From Candidatus Rhodoferax mariagerensis (lineage in GTDB: Bacteria; Pseudomonadota; Gammaproteobacteria; Burkholderiales; Burkholderiaceae_C), in assembly GCA_016719055.1 (NCBI GenBank), contig JADKAW010000039.1:22696-86695 (forward strand): DNA of 64,000 nt. Direction: 5' to 3'. Position 1 is the stretch's first letter, and each line of letters opens with the position of its first letter. Shown here piece after piece: positions 1 to 9,606 of this stretch. The notes under the pieces were generated by a model, which did no database searches, was not told where the DNA came from, and saw only the letters and a program-made list of their open reading frames with translations. Position numbers and translations under genes: made by a program.

Positions 1-225
1 CTGCCCAGTCACGCCCAAAGTCAGCCAGGTGCGGGCACCCTCGGGGCCGATCTCGACCGTGACCACCCGCTGATGCGGGCCAACACCAACCGCAGAGACA
101 ACCCGCATGGCCATCGGCAACCCGGCCCCAGCACCACCGACGCGGCGTTGCAGCCACTTCAGCGCCAGTGGAATCAGAGCCAACACCAGCACCAGCAGCG
201 AAATCGACACCCATGCCAGTGACAT
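1..225 (-). CDS. fliO: Flagellar protein FliO (C-terminus cut by window edge)
   Basis: The reverse strand from an ATG at 225 encodes 75 residues that run off the left edge. An N-terminal hydrophobic segment (about residues 2-22) is followed by a basic stretch and a small beta-rich part with a VVTVEIGPEGARTWL-like strand. This is the FliO pattern: a short membrane protein that helps assemble the FliPQR export gate. It starts 8 bp after fliN, in the usual fliN-fliO order, so the identification leans on both sequence and position. The missing C-terminus cannot be judged. Confidence 0.8.
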   Translation of the reverse strand, partial: MSLAWVSISLLVLVLALIPLALKWLQRRVGGAGAGLPMAMRVVSAVGVGPHQRVVTVEIGPEGARTWLTLGVTGQ

Positions 226-233
226 AAGACCGC

Positions 234-671
234 CTATCCTTTGCTGACGCGCCGCAGGCGTTCTGAAGGCGTGACCACGTCGGTCAACCGGATACCAAAT
301 TTGTCATTCACCACCACCACCTCACCCTGGGCAATTAGATATCCGTTGACCAGCACGTCCATGGGTTCACCGGCCAGCGCATCCAGCTCCACCACCGAAC
401 CCTGACCCAACTGCAAAATGTGCTTGATCGGCACCTTGGTGCGGCCCAGTTCGACCGACAGCAAAACAGGGATATCCAGCACGCGGTTGATGTCGTTGAT
501 CTGCCCATCGCCACCAGCTGACCCCGATGAGAATGGCCTTGACGCATCGCCAGACAACACCCCGCCCGGCTCGGGGCTACTGGGCACGGTTTCTGCCGCT
601 TTTTGCTCCATCAGAGCTTCCGCCCAGTCGGCCATGCCATCATCTTCGGGTGGTTTTTCGTCAGTTGCCAT
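234..671 (-). CDS. fliN: Flagellar motor switch protein FliN
   Basis: FliN forms the lower part of the cytoplasmic C-ring and works with FliM and FliG in torque switching and export docking. I place the start at the ATG at 671 (MATDEKPPEDD...), giving 145 aa. This start overlaps the fliM stop in a translational-coupling arrangement; a longer frame upstream lies inside fliM. The first ~65 residues are acidic and low complexity. The last ~75 residues are a typical SpoA domain, with a DIPVLLSVELGRTKVPIK segment and a conserved VVVVNDKFGIRLTDVV strand near the end. Sequence, length and neighbours agree. Confidence 0.95.
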   Translation of the reverse strand: MATDEKPPEDDGMADWAEALMEQKAAETVPSSPEPGGVLSGDASRPFSSGSAGGDGQINDINRVLDIPVLLSVELGRTKVPIKHILQLGQGSVVELDALAGEPMDVLVNGYLIAQGEVVVVNDKFGIRLTDVVTPSERLRRVSKG

Positions 672-1665
672 GTTGTTCACCTTTCCAATTGAGGTCATTG
701 TTCCTCAAGCATCGCTCGATTTTCAGGGCGTACTTGGCATTGTGCGTGCCATACTGGCACTCAAAAATCGGCACACCATCGACCGTTGCCTGCACCCGCG
801 GCTGGCGGTCAAGCTCGATGAAGTCACCCTTTTTCATGGCCAGAAGTTGCTCAATGGTGGCGTCGGCATGCGCCAACTCGGCCACCAGCACCACTTCGGC
901 GGCCTGAATCTCTTGCGTGAGCACATTCACCCAGCGACGGTCCACCTCGATCGAGTCGCCCTGCGTTGACGAGTACAGCACGTCGCGTATGGGCTCCAGC
1001 GTGGCGTACGGCATGCAAAAGTGGATAGCCCCGGTGATCTCGCCAATCTCCAGCTGAAACGACGTGGACACCACAATTTCGCTGGGGGTTGCTATATTGG
1101 CAAACTGCGGTTGCATTTCAGAGCGCTGGTACTCCAGCTCCAGCGGATAAATACCCACCCAGGCTTTTTTGTACTCGGTGGTAATCACCTCAACCATTCG
1201 GTTGATCACGCGCTGCTCCGTGGCAGAAAAATCCCGGCCTTCGATACGCGTCTGAAACTTGCCGATACCACCGTAAAGGGATTCAATCACACCAAAAACC
1301 AACGCGGGCTCACACACAATCAAACCACTGCCGCGCAACGGCCTGATGGCCACTATGTTGAAATTGGTGGGCACCGCAAGCTCGCGCAAAAATGCGCTGT
1401 AGCGCTGTACCGTCACCGGCCCCACTGAAATTTCGGGGCTTCTGCGGATGAAATTGAACAGTCCGATACGCAGGTTGCGGGCAAACCTCTCATTGACAAT
1501 TTCCATGGTGGGCATGCGCCCACGGACAATGCGCTCCTGGCTCGAAATGTTGTAAGCGCGAACCTCGCCACTCTCGACAACCTCTTCAGCCAGCTTTTGG
1601 CTCTCACCCGTGACACCTTCGAGCAGGGCGTCAACTTCTTCTTGCGACAGGAATGACTCGCTCAT
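661..1665 (-). CDS. fliM: Flagellar motor switch protein FliM
   Basis: FliM is the C-ring protein that binds phosphorylated CheY and passes the signal to FliG. The 334-aa product begins with MSESFLSQEEVDALLEG, the short N-terminal CheY-binding motif. It continues with a CheC-like middle domain (about 45-230) and a C-terminal SpoA domain (about 245-325). The length is normal. The gene lies 18 bp downstream of fliL and its stop overlaps the fliN start. Confidence 0.97.
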   Translation of the reverse strand: MSESFLSQEEVDALLEGVTGESQKLAEEVVESGEVRAYNISSQERIVRGRMPTMEIVNERFARNLRIGLFNFIRRSPEISVGPVTVQRYSAFLRELAVPTNFNIVAIRPLRGSGLIVCEPALVFGVIESLYGGIGKFQTRIEGRDFSATEQRVINRMVEVITTEYKKAWVGIYPLELEYQRSEMQPQFANIATPSEIVVSTSFQLEIGEITGAIHFCMPYATLEPIRDVLYSSTQGDSIEVDRRWVNVLTQEIQAAEVVLVAELAHADATIEQLLAMKKGDFIELDRQPRVQATVDGVPIFECQYGTHNAKYALKIERCLRNNDLNWKGEQHGN

Positions 1666-1683
1666 GACATCAATCCCATAGCC

Positions 1684-2280
1684 TCACTGAACAATCAGGC
1701 TGGAAAACAGAACGCCCACGACCGGGTATTGAACAGCAGCTTTCTTTTTGACCTTTTTCTTGGGGGCCGTGGCGTCTGCAGCCGCGTGGTCGTCATCACC
1801 GCCACCAAACGGGACTGATGCCTCACGCAAAATGTCGTCGATCAGTTTTTGCTTGCCTTCAGGCGACAACAACTCCACCGATGTGCGTTGCGACAGCAGC
1901 ATCAGCACGCCACTGCGGATGGTCGGCATGTAGGCTTTCACCGAATCGGACGCTTTGGCGTCCAGAACTTCAAGGGTGATGCCCACCTGGGCGACCCTTT
2001 CACCGCCAGGATCTGCCAGGTTCACCACCATGTTGTCCATGGGCAGGTAAACCGGTGGTGTCTTGGCCGCGCCAGTGGCGGCCGGGGCGTGAGCTGCTGC
2101 AGGTTCACCCCCCTCTTCTTCGGCAGCTGCGGCCGCGGCCGCATTCTTTTTACTGATATACAAAAAAGCACCGCCGCCACCCAACACCAACAACAACACA
2201 ACGCCAATGATGATAATTAGCATTTTTTTGCTTTTGGCAGGCGGTTTGGCAGCTTCAGCCTCTTCAGGTTTTGTAGCCAC
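1684..2280 (-). CDS. fliL: Flagellar basal body-associated protein FliL
   Basis: The 198-aa protein starts at a GTG (2280) preceded by an AAAGGA ribosome binding site. A lysine-rich cytoplasmic tail (1-19) precedes one transmembrane helix (about 20-43, MLIIIIGVVLLLVLGGGGAF). After it comes an Ala/Glu-rich linker and a periplasmic domain of about 100 residues. This is the FliL layout; FliL surrounds the stator units. An Asp/His and Lys-rich insertion (about 160-185) in the C-terminal part looks lineage-specific. It sits between fliK and fliM as usual. Confidence 0.92.
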   Translation of the reverse strand: MATKPEEAEAAKPPAKSKKMLIIIIGVVLLLVLGGGGAFLYISKKNAAAAAAAEEEGGEPAAAHAPAATGAAKTPPVYLPMDNMVVNLADPGGERVAQVGITLEVLDAKASDSVKAYMPTIRSGVLMLLSQRTSVELLSPEGKQKLIDDILREASVPFGGGDDDHAAADATAPKKKVKKKAAVQYPVVGVLFSSLIVQ

Positions 2281-2391
2281 GGTTTTTCCTTTTGTACGTT
2301 AGGTTGCGTGCATTATTGAGCATTGGGCGCCAGCTAGCCTCTCAATCTGCCGCGAAAAAGCACAGTATCTGCGCTCTTTGCGAGTCTAACT

Positions 2392-3696
2392 TCAGACAAA
2401 CAGGTCCAGCGACTGCCCCAGCGAGGTATTCAGGCCCCTGGACTGCTGCAACACCACTGCCGGGTCAGACGATGACTGCGGCGCTTGACGCGGTAACGGC
2501 TTTTGCTGCTGCGCATCACCTTGCGGGTTTCTGGCACCCGAGGAGCCCACAGACACACCGGCCAGTTGCAAACCCTCGCCCGAAAGCAGTTCGCGCAACT
2601 CGGCTGTTGCAGCCTCCAGCACCAGGCGCACTTCAGGCTGGTTGGTCCGAAAATCAATCTGCGCCTGATTCCCATCGAGGGAAATGCTGACCTCGACCGG
2701 TTCGCTGCCCAATCCGTCAAGCTTCAGCTCAGCATTTTGCACGCCGTGTGTCACCCAGTAACTCACGGTTTCAGCCACTGCGGTGTCGGGTACGGCAGCC
2801 GAGGCCGCTTCAATTTGATAGGGTGCATCGGCCCGCGCATTGACTTGGTTGCTGGCACCAAAGCCACCCGCCAAATCACCACCGAAACGTCCTGAACCTG
2901 GTTTGACCCCAGCACGCTCCTGAGCGCGCAGCGACCCATCGACCAAACCAGCTAGTGCCACTGCGCCCGCGAGTTCAGGCGCTGCCAGCGTCTGTAGCGA
3001 CACTGTCGGTAACCGGGTTTCCTTCAGGTCAGTCTGAGTCATGTTCAGCGACTGCGCCCGCGGCGCGCTTTTGGTCGGTTGCGGCAAATCTGTTGGCGCG
3101 GGCAAGGCTGCCCTGGCATACAGCTCTGACTCTCCCGCTTTTGCCAATACGTCATCTGTGTCGGCGTCCGTGCGACTGGCCAGGCTGGCAACTACAGGTT
3201 TTTTAGCCTGAAAGCTGCTCTGCCCATCAGGTGTCAAACCAGCCAGATCGGCAGTTTTGGCGTCAGCGGCAGGGGCCGTGGTTGGCGCGCCAGTTGCAGC
3301 GACCCAAGGCTTGGCGGGCGTGGCCAAGCCAGCCCCCGCCAAGGTGGCAAGTGCAGCTTGTTCGGCGATTTGGGTTCCGGATGGCGTGGCATTTGACGAT
3401 AATCCAGTCGAGTTAGCTACAACATTTATAGTGTCTCGCGTATTATCAGTAAGGGCTAGAGGCACATTTTTATCGAAATCAAAGCTAACAGGAAAGGCTG
3501 GGCCGGCCTCCCCACTGAAAACATCAGCGGCAGTTATACCGTCCGATGGCGCCTCAGTGGCCGCCAGCATATCCAACAACATTGAGAACCCCGTCACAAG
3601 CGCGCCCTCAGACGCGTCTGGTTTACCTGCTTTTTTACGCTCGGCAGCCGCCACCGCTTTGTGGCTCTGGGTTGCGCCGCTTGATTCGACACTCAT
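2392..3696 (-). CDS. fliK: Flagellar hook-length control protein FliK
   Basis: FliK measures hook length and switches export to filament substrates. The reading frame is open further upstream but overlaps fliJ. I choose the ATG at 3696 (MSVESSGATQ), which overlaps the fliJ stop by ATGA-type coupling and gives 434 aa. The N-terminal ~300 residues are low-complexity Ala/Thr/Pro-rich, as expected for the ruler region. The C-terminal substrate-switch domain is recognisable by LKLDGLGSEPVEVSISLDG and VRLVLEAATAELRELLSGEG (about 320-385), followed by a Gln-rich tail. Confidence 0.9.
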   Translation of the reverse strand: MSVESSGATQSHKAVAAAERKKAGKPDASEGALVTGFSMLLDMLAATEAPSDGITAADVFSGEAGPAFPVSFDFDKNVPLALTDNTRDTINVVANSTGLSSNATPSGTQIAEQAALATLAGAGLATPAKPWVAATGAPTTAPAADAKTADLAGLTPDGQSSFQAKKPVVASLASRTDADTDDVLAKAGESELYARAALPAPTDLPQPTKSAPRAQSLNMTQTDLKETRLPTVSLQTLAAPELAGAVALAGLVDGSLRAQERAGVKPGSGRFGGDLAGGFGASNQVNARADAPYQIEAASAAVPDTAVAETVSYWVTHGVQNAELKLDGLGSEPVEVSISLDGNQAQIDFRTNQPEVRLVLEAATAELRELLSGEGLQLAGVSVGSSGARNPQGDAQQQKPLPRQAPQSSSDPAVVLQQSRGLNTSLGQSLDLFV

Positions 3697-4157
3697 GCTT
3701 GATTCTCCGCTTGTAGTCTTAGCTGGCGCTGTATCTGCAGGGCTGCAAACTCGTCCATCTGTTTTTGATCCCGTTTCTGCTGCACTTTGGCCAGACCGGC
3801 CTGTCTGTGGGTCAACACCAGCTTCAAGCTGGCCAGCCGCAACTCGGTCTGTAACAGCACTTGCCTGGCAGCTTCGACCCGTTGCATGGCATTGCCCAGC
3901 GCACCATCCTGCAAGGCAATGGCCTGGTTCAAGCGCTCCATGAACTGGTAGTGGTGGTGCAACAGCGCAGGTGTGGTGCTTTTTTGCGCGCCTTGAGTCC
4001 AGCGCTGGTCTGTTTCCTGGGCATATTGACGCAGCTGGTCCATTTGCTCTTGCGCAAAGGCGTGCGCCCGCCACATCGCCTGTAGCTGGGCCAGCGCCTG
4101 ATCACGTTTGACGCTTCCCAGTTCAATGGCCAGCGCAAGACTTTTAAAGGCGGACAT
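3693..4157 (-). CDS. fliJ: Flagellar export chaperone FliJ
   Basis: The 154-aa protein is almost wholly charged, Gln/Ala-rich helix, matching the antiparallel coiled coil of FliJ, which sits in the centre of the FliI ATPase ring and recycles export chaperones. Sequence conservation in FliJ is low, so the call relies on length, predicted coiled coil and position between fliI (15 bp upstream) and fliK (4-bp overlap). Confidence 0.88.
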   Translation of the reverse strand: MSAFKSLALAIELGSVKRDQALAQLQAMWRAHAFAQEQMDQLRQYAQETDQRWTQGAQKSTTPALLHHHYQFMERLNQAIALQDGALGNAMQRVEAARQVLLQTELRLASLKLVLTHRQAGLAKVQQKRDQKQMDEFAALQIQRQLRLQAENQA

Positions 4158-4172
4158 GGCAGAACCTGATCC

Positions 4173-5591
4173 TTAATGCGCATGGCTGGGCACCGCCAGC
4201 GCTGCGCCCATGTTGCGAACACTGTTGGACAAGTTGGCAGGCTCAAACATGTCCTGCTGCAAGAACTGCATCATGGGCTCGTGCAGCTCAATGGCCTGGT
4301 CCAGAAACTTGTCGGTGCCACCAACATACGCCCCCAGTTGCACCAGGTCACGCCCTTTCTCGTAACGCGAGTACACCGCCCGAAAGTTTCGGGCCAGTTC
4401 AAAATGCTCGCGTGACACCACGTTGTGCATCACCCGCGAGGCCGACTGCTCAATGTCAATAGCCGGGTAGTGTCCTGACTCGGCCAGTGCCCGCGACAGC
4501 ACAATGTGGCCGTCCAAAATGGCTCGCGCGGCATCAGCGATCGGGTCTTGCTGGTCGTCACCCTCAGACAACACGGTGTAAAAGGCGGTGATCGAGCCCA
4601 CGCCATTGAGCCCGTTGCCGCTGCGCTCAACCAGTTGCGGCAGCTTGGCAAAACACGAGGGAGGGTAGCCTTTGGTGGCCGGCGGCTCGCCAATGGCCAG
4701 CGCAATTTCACGCTGCGCCATGGCATAGCGGGTGAGTGAATCCATCAACAACAGCACATGTTTGCCCTTGTCCCGAAAGCTCTCGGCAACGGCCGTGGCA
4801 TAGGCAGCCCCCTGCATGCGCAGCAGCGGCGGTGCGTCGGCCGGTGCTGCCACCACCACCGAGCGGGCGCGCCCTTCGTCACCCAGAATATCTTCGATGA
4901 ACTCTTTGACCTCACGACCGCGTTCACCAATCAGCCCGACCACAATCACATCCGCTTCGGTGTAGCGGGCCATCATGCCCAGCAGCACACTCTTGCCCAC
5001 GCCAGAACCTGAAAAAAGCCCAATGCGCTGCCCTCGCCCGACCGTCAGCAGGGCGTTGATGGCGCGGATACCGGTGTCCATTGGCTGACGCACCGGTGCC
5101 CGGTCCATGGCATTGATCGGCTTACGGTCCATTGGCACCGAGGCCACATTCAGAATTGGCCCCTTGTAGTCCATCGGGGCACCGTGGGCATCCACCACCC
5201 GGCCCAACAAACCGTCACCCAGGGGCAGCCGTAACACGCCCTGACCAAAGGTGCGCTCCGCCTGGCGCCGATCACCCAGCCTTGGCACCGCCACATAGGC
5301 CGGTGCGGGCTCCACACTGGCACCACTTGAGAGACCATGCACATCACCCGCCGGCATCAAAAAAGCCCGATCATTGGAAAACCCAACCACCTCGGCCAAC
5401 ACCGGCGTTTGCGATTTCATGGTGACCCAGCATTGCGACCCCACCGGCACGCGTATGCCCACCGCTTCCAACACCAGGCCGGTCAAACGCGTCAGGGTGC
5501 CCCGCACCGCGAGTGTGCTGCTGGTCTGCACCCGCTTTTGGGCGTCCGCCAAAAATGTCTGCCATTTGGGGACCAGTTCAGTGGTGCTCAC
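4173..5591 (-). CDS. fliI: Flagellum-specific export ATPase FliI
   Basis: FliI is the hexameric ATPase of the flagellar type III export apparatus, related to F1 beta. The 472-aa protein has a Walker A motif (GSGVGKS, about 180) and Walker B (HVLLLMDSLTRYA, about 265). Further conserved stretches include GERGREVKEFIEDILG and a GEPPATKGYPPS segment. The start is a GTG at 5591, overlapping the end of fliH by 14 bp. Length and motifs are full and intact. Confidence 0.97.
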   Translation of the reverse strand: MSTTELVPKWQTFLADAQKRVQTSSTLAVRGTLTRLTGLVLEAVGIRVPVGSQCWVTMKSQTPVLAEVVGFSNDRAFLMPAGDVHGLSSGASVEPAPAYVAVPRLGDRRQAERTFGQGVLRLPLGDGLLGRVVDAHGAPMDYKGPILNVASVPMDRKPINAMDRAPVRQPMDTGIRAINALLTVGRGQRIGLFSGSGVGKSVLLGMMARYTEADVIVVGLIGERGREVKEFIEDILGDEGRARSVVVAAPADAPPLLRMQGAAYATAVAESFRDKGKHVLLLMDSLTRYAMAQREIALAIGEPPATKGYPPSCFAKLPQLVERSGNGLNGVGSITAFYTVLSEGDDQQDPIADAARAILDGHIVLSRALAESGHYPAIDIEQSASRVMHNVVSREHFELARNFRAVYSRYEKGRDLVQLGAYVGGTDKFLDQAIELHEPMMQFLQQDMFEPANLSNSVRNMGAALAVPSHAH

Positions 5592-6273
5592 CCGGTACCT
5601 CCCAGGCGCTACTCAGGCCCAAGCTGGCCACGGCACGCTGCCAGCGCCTTGGCAAGGTGCCGTCTACCACCATACCCGCAGACTCCACCAGGCAACCGCC
5701 TTGCTGCACACTGGCATCGGCACGCAGGCTCAGCGTCAAACCAGCCATATCGGCATGGATTTGCTCGCCCAGTGCTTCAATATCAGCCGGATTCATCTTG
5801 ACCACCGCTGCCTTGCAGTCGGCACCCAGCAGTTCAAGGGCTTCGCGCAGCACTGGCATGACCGCTTGCGCATCCACGCTCAGTTCATGGCGCAACACCT
5901 GGCGCGATAGCTCACATGCCAGCGCTAGCACCTCTTGGGCCATGGCTTGTTCTGCGTCCAGCAATTGGCTTTGGGTTGACGCAAAAAGCTCGGTCAAACG
6001 CTCGGCCGCCTGTTTAGCCTGGTTGTTCAAAAAAGCCTGCATTTGCGCATCCAGCGCAACTTTCGCCAGGGCGCGCCCCTCCGCCACACCAGCATCAAAT
6101 CCGGACTGATAACTCTGCTGGCGCTCTGTCTCAACTTGCGCCGCGTTCTGCTGCGCCTCACGCTCCTTTACCTCGGCTGCCAGCAGCTGGGCAGCGGTGT
6201 CAATGGCACCAAACTTCCATTGCTCAACCGCATGAATCTCTTCACCGGGAATAAAACGTGTGTAACTTCGCAT
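5578..6273 (-). CDS. fliH: Flagellar assembly protein FliH
   Basis: FliH is the regulator and peripheral stalk of the FliI ATPase. The product is 231 aa from the ATG at 6273; a GTG two codons upstream (6279) is an alternative. The central part (about 45-110) is Ala/Glu/Gln-rich helix, including Ala/Gly-spaced positions typical of FliH. The C-terminal half resembles the V-ATPase E-subunit type domain. It overlaps fliI and directly follows the fliG stop. Confidence 0.92.
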   Translation of the reverse strand: MRSYTRFIPGEEIHAVEQWKFGAIDTAAQLLAAEVKEREAQQNAAQVETERQQSYQSGFDAGVAEGRALAKVALDAQMQAFLNNQAKQAAERLTELFASTQSQLLDAEQAMAQEVLALACELSRQVLRHELSVDAQAVMPVLREALELLGADCKAAVVKMNPADIEALGEQIHADMAGLTLSLRADASVQQGGCLVESAGMVVDGTLPRRWQRAVASLGLSSAWEVPGEHH

Positions 6274-6275
6274 GA

Positions 6276-7274
6276 TCACACCATGGCGTCATCGGCACCA
6301 CCACCGATCACGATGGTGCCCTCGTCGGCCAGACGCCGCACAGTCTTCAAAATTTCTTTTTGCTGCGCCTCGACCTCAGACAGGCGCATCGGCCCGCGAG
6401 ACTCCAGGTCTTCACGCAGCGACTCGGCCGCACGGGTTGACATGTTCGACAGAAACTTCTCTTTGAGGTCGGGGTTGGCCCCCTTGAGCGCCACGATCAA
6501 CACGTCGGACGACACTTCCTTAAGCACGGTCTGGATCGACTTGTCATCCAGCTTGATCACGTCGTCAAAGACAAACATCTTGTCCATGATCTTTTGTGCC
6601 AGATCGGGGTCATGATTGCGGATCGACTCAATCACTGTGCCTTCGATGGCAGTGCCCATCAGGTTGATCATCTCGGCTGCAGTCTTGATGCCACCCAGCG
6701 ACGACTTGCGCATCTTGTCGCCACCGGCCAACACCTTGAACAGCACTTCGTTGAGGTCCTTGAGCGCCGAGGGCTGGATACCTTCCATGGTGGCTACCCG
6801 CAACATGACCTCATTACGCTGGCGTTCATTGAAAAACTTCAGAATATCAGCCGCCTGGTCAAAGTCCAGGTGCACCAAAATGGCAGCCACAATTTGCGGG
6901 TGCTCATTGCGCAGCAGCTCAGCCACGCTGGAAGGCTCCATCCACTTCAGGCTCTCAATGCCCGACACATCGCCCCCCTGCAAAATCCGGTCAATCAGCA
7001 AGGCCGCCTTGTCATCACCCAGCGCGAGCTTGAGCACCGAGCGCACATAGTCGCCAGAATTCGACACCAGCAGACTTTGCGCCGCTGCGATACCGGTGAA
7101 CTTGTCCACCACCTCATTGACTCGCTCACGGGTAATGGTCTTGATTTTGGCAATTGCCTCACCCAGTTTTTGCACCTCTTTGGGCGATAAGTGCTTGAAC
7201 ACTTCAGATGCCTCGGCTTCACCCAGAGACATCATCAGAACGGCAGCGTCTTCCAGTCCATCAGATTGCGGCAT
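6276..7274 (-). CDS. fliG: Flagellar motor switch protein FliG
   Basis: FliG links the MS-ring to the C-ring and receives torque from the stators. The 332-aa protein shows the three FliG domains: the N-terminal part binding FliF, a middle domain with EHPQIVAAILVHLDFDQAA (about 122-141), and a C-terminal charged torque helix (LKEKFLSNMSTRAAESLRED, about 270-290). Length is canonical. It lies 47 bp after fliF. Confidence 0.97.
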   Translation of the reverse strand: MPQSDGLEDAAVLMMSLGEAEASEVFKHLSPKEVQKLGEAIAKIKTITRERVNEVVDKFTGIAAAQSLLVSNSGDYVRSVLKLALGDDKAALLIDRILQGGDVSGIESLKWMEPSSVAELLRNEHPQIVAAILVHLDFDQAADILKFFNERQRNEVMLRVATMEGIQPSALKDLNEVLFKVLAGGDKMRKSSLGGIKTAAEMINLMGTAIEGTVIESIRNHDPDLAQKIMDKMFVFDDVIKLDDKSIQTVLKEVSSDVLIVALKGANPDLKEKFLSNMSTRAAESLREDLESRGPMRLSEVEAQQKEILKTVRRLADEGTIVIGGGADDAMV

Positions 7275-7321
7275 GATTAATTTTCCCGTTCAATGCCTGG
7301 CCACACATCGGCACCACCGCC

Positions 7322-9010
7322 TTACGCGGGTGCCTCGCCGTTGATCCAGGTTTTGACGATATTAGCAACTGCTGCCGGGTTGTCACGGGTTAATTTGCGG
7401 GCCTCTTCCAATGAAATGTCACTGGCGCTCATTTCTGCAGGCTGGTTGCCGGCTGACGATGGCCCGGTCAGCAGCGGTCGGTCTGGCTCATCAGACTCGA
7501 TCGCATCAAGCGTGCCCGAGGCTGTTGGCTCATGTACGGCCACCGGCTGCGCCATCACCTTCAGGGCAGGGCGCACAGCGCCCATCAGCACCAGTGCACC
7601 AAACAGCAGAGTGCCCAACGGCCAGGCAAAGCTGCGTGCCAAGTCCAGCACCTCGGGCTTTTGCCACAACGGCAGTTCCACCTGGGTCGGCTTTTCAACT
7701 GTAAACGGTGCCGTGACCACATTCACAGAGTCGCCACGGTCTTTGCTAAAGCCAATGGTTTCGCGCACCAGGGCGGTCATTTTTTCCAGTTGTGCGTCGC
7801 TCATGGCGGCGGTGGTGGTCTTGCCCTTGGCGTCGGTGGTGGTCTGATGGTTAAACACCACCGCTGCGCTGATGCGCTTGATCATGCCGGTGCTACCGCG
7901 CACCACGCGCACGGTCTTGTCGACTTCGTAGTTGATGATCGATTCGCGCCGACCATTGCCGGCACCCGAGACGGCCCCGGCCGCAGCCAATGCCTGTGAG
8001 GCACCGTTTACCGGCGCGGTTGTCGGACCCGGTGGCTGGTTGGTGGTAGCCCCTGGCACACCAGTGGGCGGGGTTGTGCTCGCGCCAGCGCCGCTTTCCA
8101 ACAACTGCTGGCTGCGAATGGCAGTGGCATCGGGCGTCTGGTTGGGCTTGAACAGTTCTGATGTGGACTCCGTCTGCGAAAAGTCCAGCTCGGCAGTGAC
8201 TTGGGCTCGCACATTTTGCCGACCCACCACCGGCTCAAGAATGTCCAGAATGCGGCTGCTGTAGAGCTGCTCAATCTGTTGTACATGTTGCAACTGCTGG
8301 GCATCGCCGCCCAAGCCGCCATTGCCTTCGGGCGGAGTTGACAGCAGTTTGCCCGAATCGTCCAGCACACTGACTGCCTTGGGGTCCATCTCGGGCACGC
8401 TGGACGACACCAGGTGAATGATGCCCGCCAGTTGGCCACGGTCAAGCGAGCGGCCAGCGTTCAGGCTTACCAGCACCGAAGCCGACGGTTTTTGCTGATC
8501 CCTGAAAAAGCCATTTTGATTGGGCAATGCCAAGTGCACACGCGCGCTTTGCACGGACGACAAGGCCTGTATCGAGCGGGTCAGTTCGCCTTCCAGACCG
8601 CGCTGAAAGGTCAGCCTTTCCTGAAACTGCGTCATACCAAACCGGTTGGCGGTGTCCATCAGTTCATAACCCGTGACCGACCCCTTGGGCAACCCTTGCG
8701 AAGCCAGCTTGAGCCGGGTGTCATAGACCATATTGGCTGGCACCAGAATGGCACCGCCGCCTGAAGCATATTGATAAGGCACATTCATTTGCGACAACTG
8801 CGCCACAATGGCACCGCCATCCTTGTCAGGCAGATTGGCATATAACACCCGCCATTCAGCCTGGCGCCCCATGATCAGCCCAATAATGCCGATGGCAAGG
8901 AACAGGATGACACCCACGCCCAGACGCATCTTCTGGGCCCGGTCCAGCCCAGCCATGCGCTGGCCAAAGGTAGGATTGACAGGAATAGGAATAGCAGTGG
9001 CGGCGGACAT
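7322..9010 (-). CDS. fliF: Flagellar MS-ring protein FliF
   Basis: FliF forms the membrane MS-ring and export-gate housing. I choose the ATG at 9010 (MSAATAIPIPVN), which has GGAAGA eight bases upstream; an in-frame GTG at 9043 would add 11 residues. The 562-aa product has a transmembrane segment near residues 31-50, ring-building motifs with YcsJ/lipoprotein-like domain (LYANLPDKDGGAIVAQL), and a Gly/Pro/Thr-rich insert (about 305-350). A second transmembrane helix near 445-465 precedes the FliG-binding tail. It heads the fliFGHIJKLMNO operon, divergent from fliE. Confidence 0.96.
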   Translation of the reverse strand: MSAATAIPIPVNPTFGQRMAGLDRAQKMRLGVGVILFLAIGIIGLIMGRQAEWRVLYANLPDKDGGAIVAQLSQMNVPYQYASGGGAILVPANMVYDTRLKLASQGLPKGSVTGYELMDTANRFGMTQFQERLTFQRGLEGELTRSIQALSSVQSARVHLALPNQNGFFRDQQKPSASVLVSLNAGRSLDRGQLAGIIHLVSSSVPEMDPKAVSVLDDSGKLLSTPPEGNGGLGGDAQQLQHVQQIEQLYSSRILDILEPVVGRQNVRAQVTAELDFSQTESTSELFKPNQTPDATAIRSQQLLESGAGASTTPPTGVPGATTNQPPGPTTAPVNGASQALAAAGAVSGAGNGRRESIINYEVDKTVRVVRGSTGMIKRISAAVVFNHQTTTDAKGKTTTAAMSDAQLEKMTALVRETIGFSKDRGDSVNVVTAPFTVEKPTQVELPLWQKPEVLDLARSFAWPLGTLLFGALVLMGAVRPALKVMAQPVAVHEPTASGTLDAIESDEPDRPLLTGPSSAGNQPAEMSASDISLEEARKLTRDNPAAVANIVKTWINGEAPA

Positions 9011-9182
9011 TTGGGTCTTCCATGGCAAAAGTGCGTCATGCACCTTGAATTCAGATGATTATTTGACCCAGGCCTGAAAACATTAGTTTGAAAAGACCAG
9101 CTTTTACCGGCTACTTCAAATTAATGTTTTGCAAGCTGCGTTGCTAGCATCCGTCTATCCCATTGTTTGGGCGATCAACATC

Positions 9183-9503
9183 ATGAACCTCAGACTTAAT
9201 CCCACCAGCATGCCGATTGCGGTCCGCCCCGACCTTGCCTCAGGCGCTACCTCTGGAAAGGTGGCAGGCGGTGCCGAGTCCGGCGGATTTTCAGGTGCCC
9301 TGAAAAACGCGCTGTCATCCGTGAGTGCCGCGCAAAACGACGCTGCCAAGCTGCAGCGCGAGGTGCAACTGGAAAACCCCAAAGTCAGCCTGGAAGAAAC
9401 CATGGTGGCGATTCAGAAGGCGCAAATTGGCTTTCAGGCGACGTTGCATGTGAGAAACCGGATGGTTCAGGCTTACACTGATATTATGAATATGCAGGTT
9501 TAG
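9183..9503 (+). CDS. fliE: Flagellar hook-basal body protein FliE
   Basis: FliE is the small adaptor that joins the MS-ring to the proximal rod. The likely start is the ATG at 9183 (MNLRLNPTSM), giving 106 aa; upstream in-frame codons encode a non-FliE-like extension. The C-terminus carries the family signature: NPKVSLEETMVAIQKAQIGF, then VRNRMVQAYTDIMNMQV. It is transcribed divergently from fliF and is followed by the glycosylation genes. Confidence 0.95.
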   Translation: MNLRLNPTSMPIAVRPDLASGATSGKVAGGAESGGFSGALKNALSSVSAAQNDAAKLQREVQLENPKVSLEETMVAIQKAQIGFQATLHVRNRMVQAYTDIMNMQV

Positions 9504-9606
9504 TAGTTTTCGACATTTATCGCCAACGGCTGATAGTTTTTAAAAAATATTTAAAAAACTGCATTCATTTGCAAAGCAAATTCAAAACGTATGATCTCAG
9601 GTTCAA

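Noticed and set aside
2392..4074. Longer FliK starting at 4074
   Set aside because: The extra 126 residues overlap fliJ completely and have the composition of a shadow frame; the ATG at 3696 is coupled to the fliJ stop.
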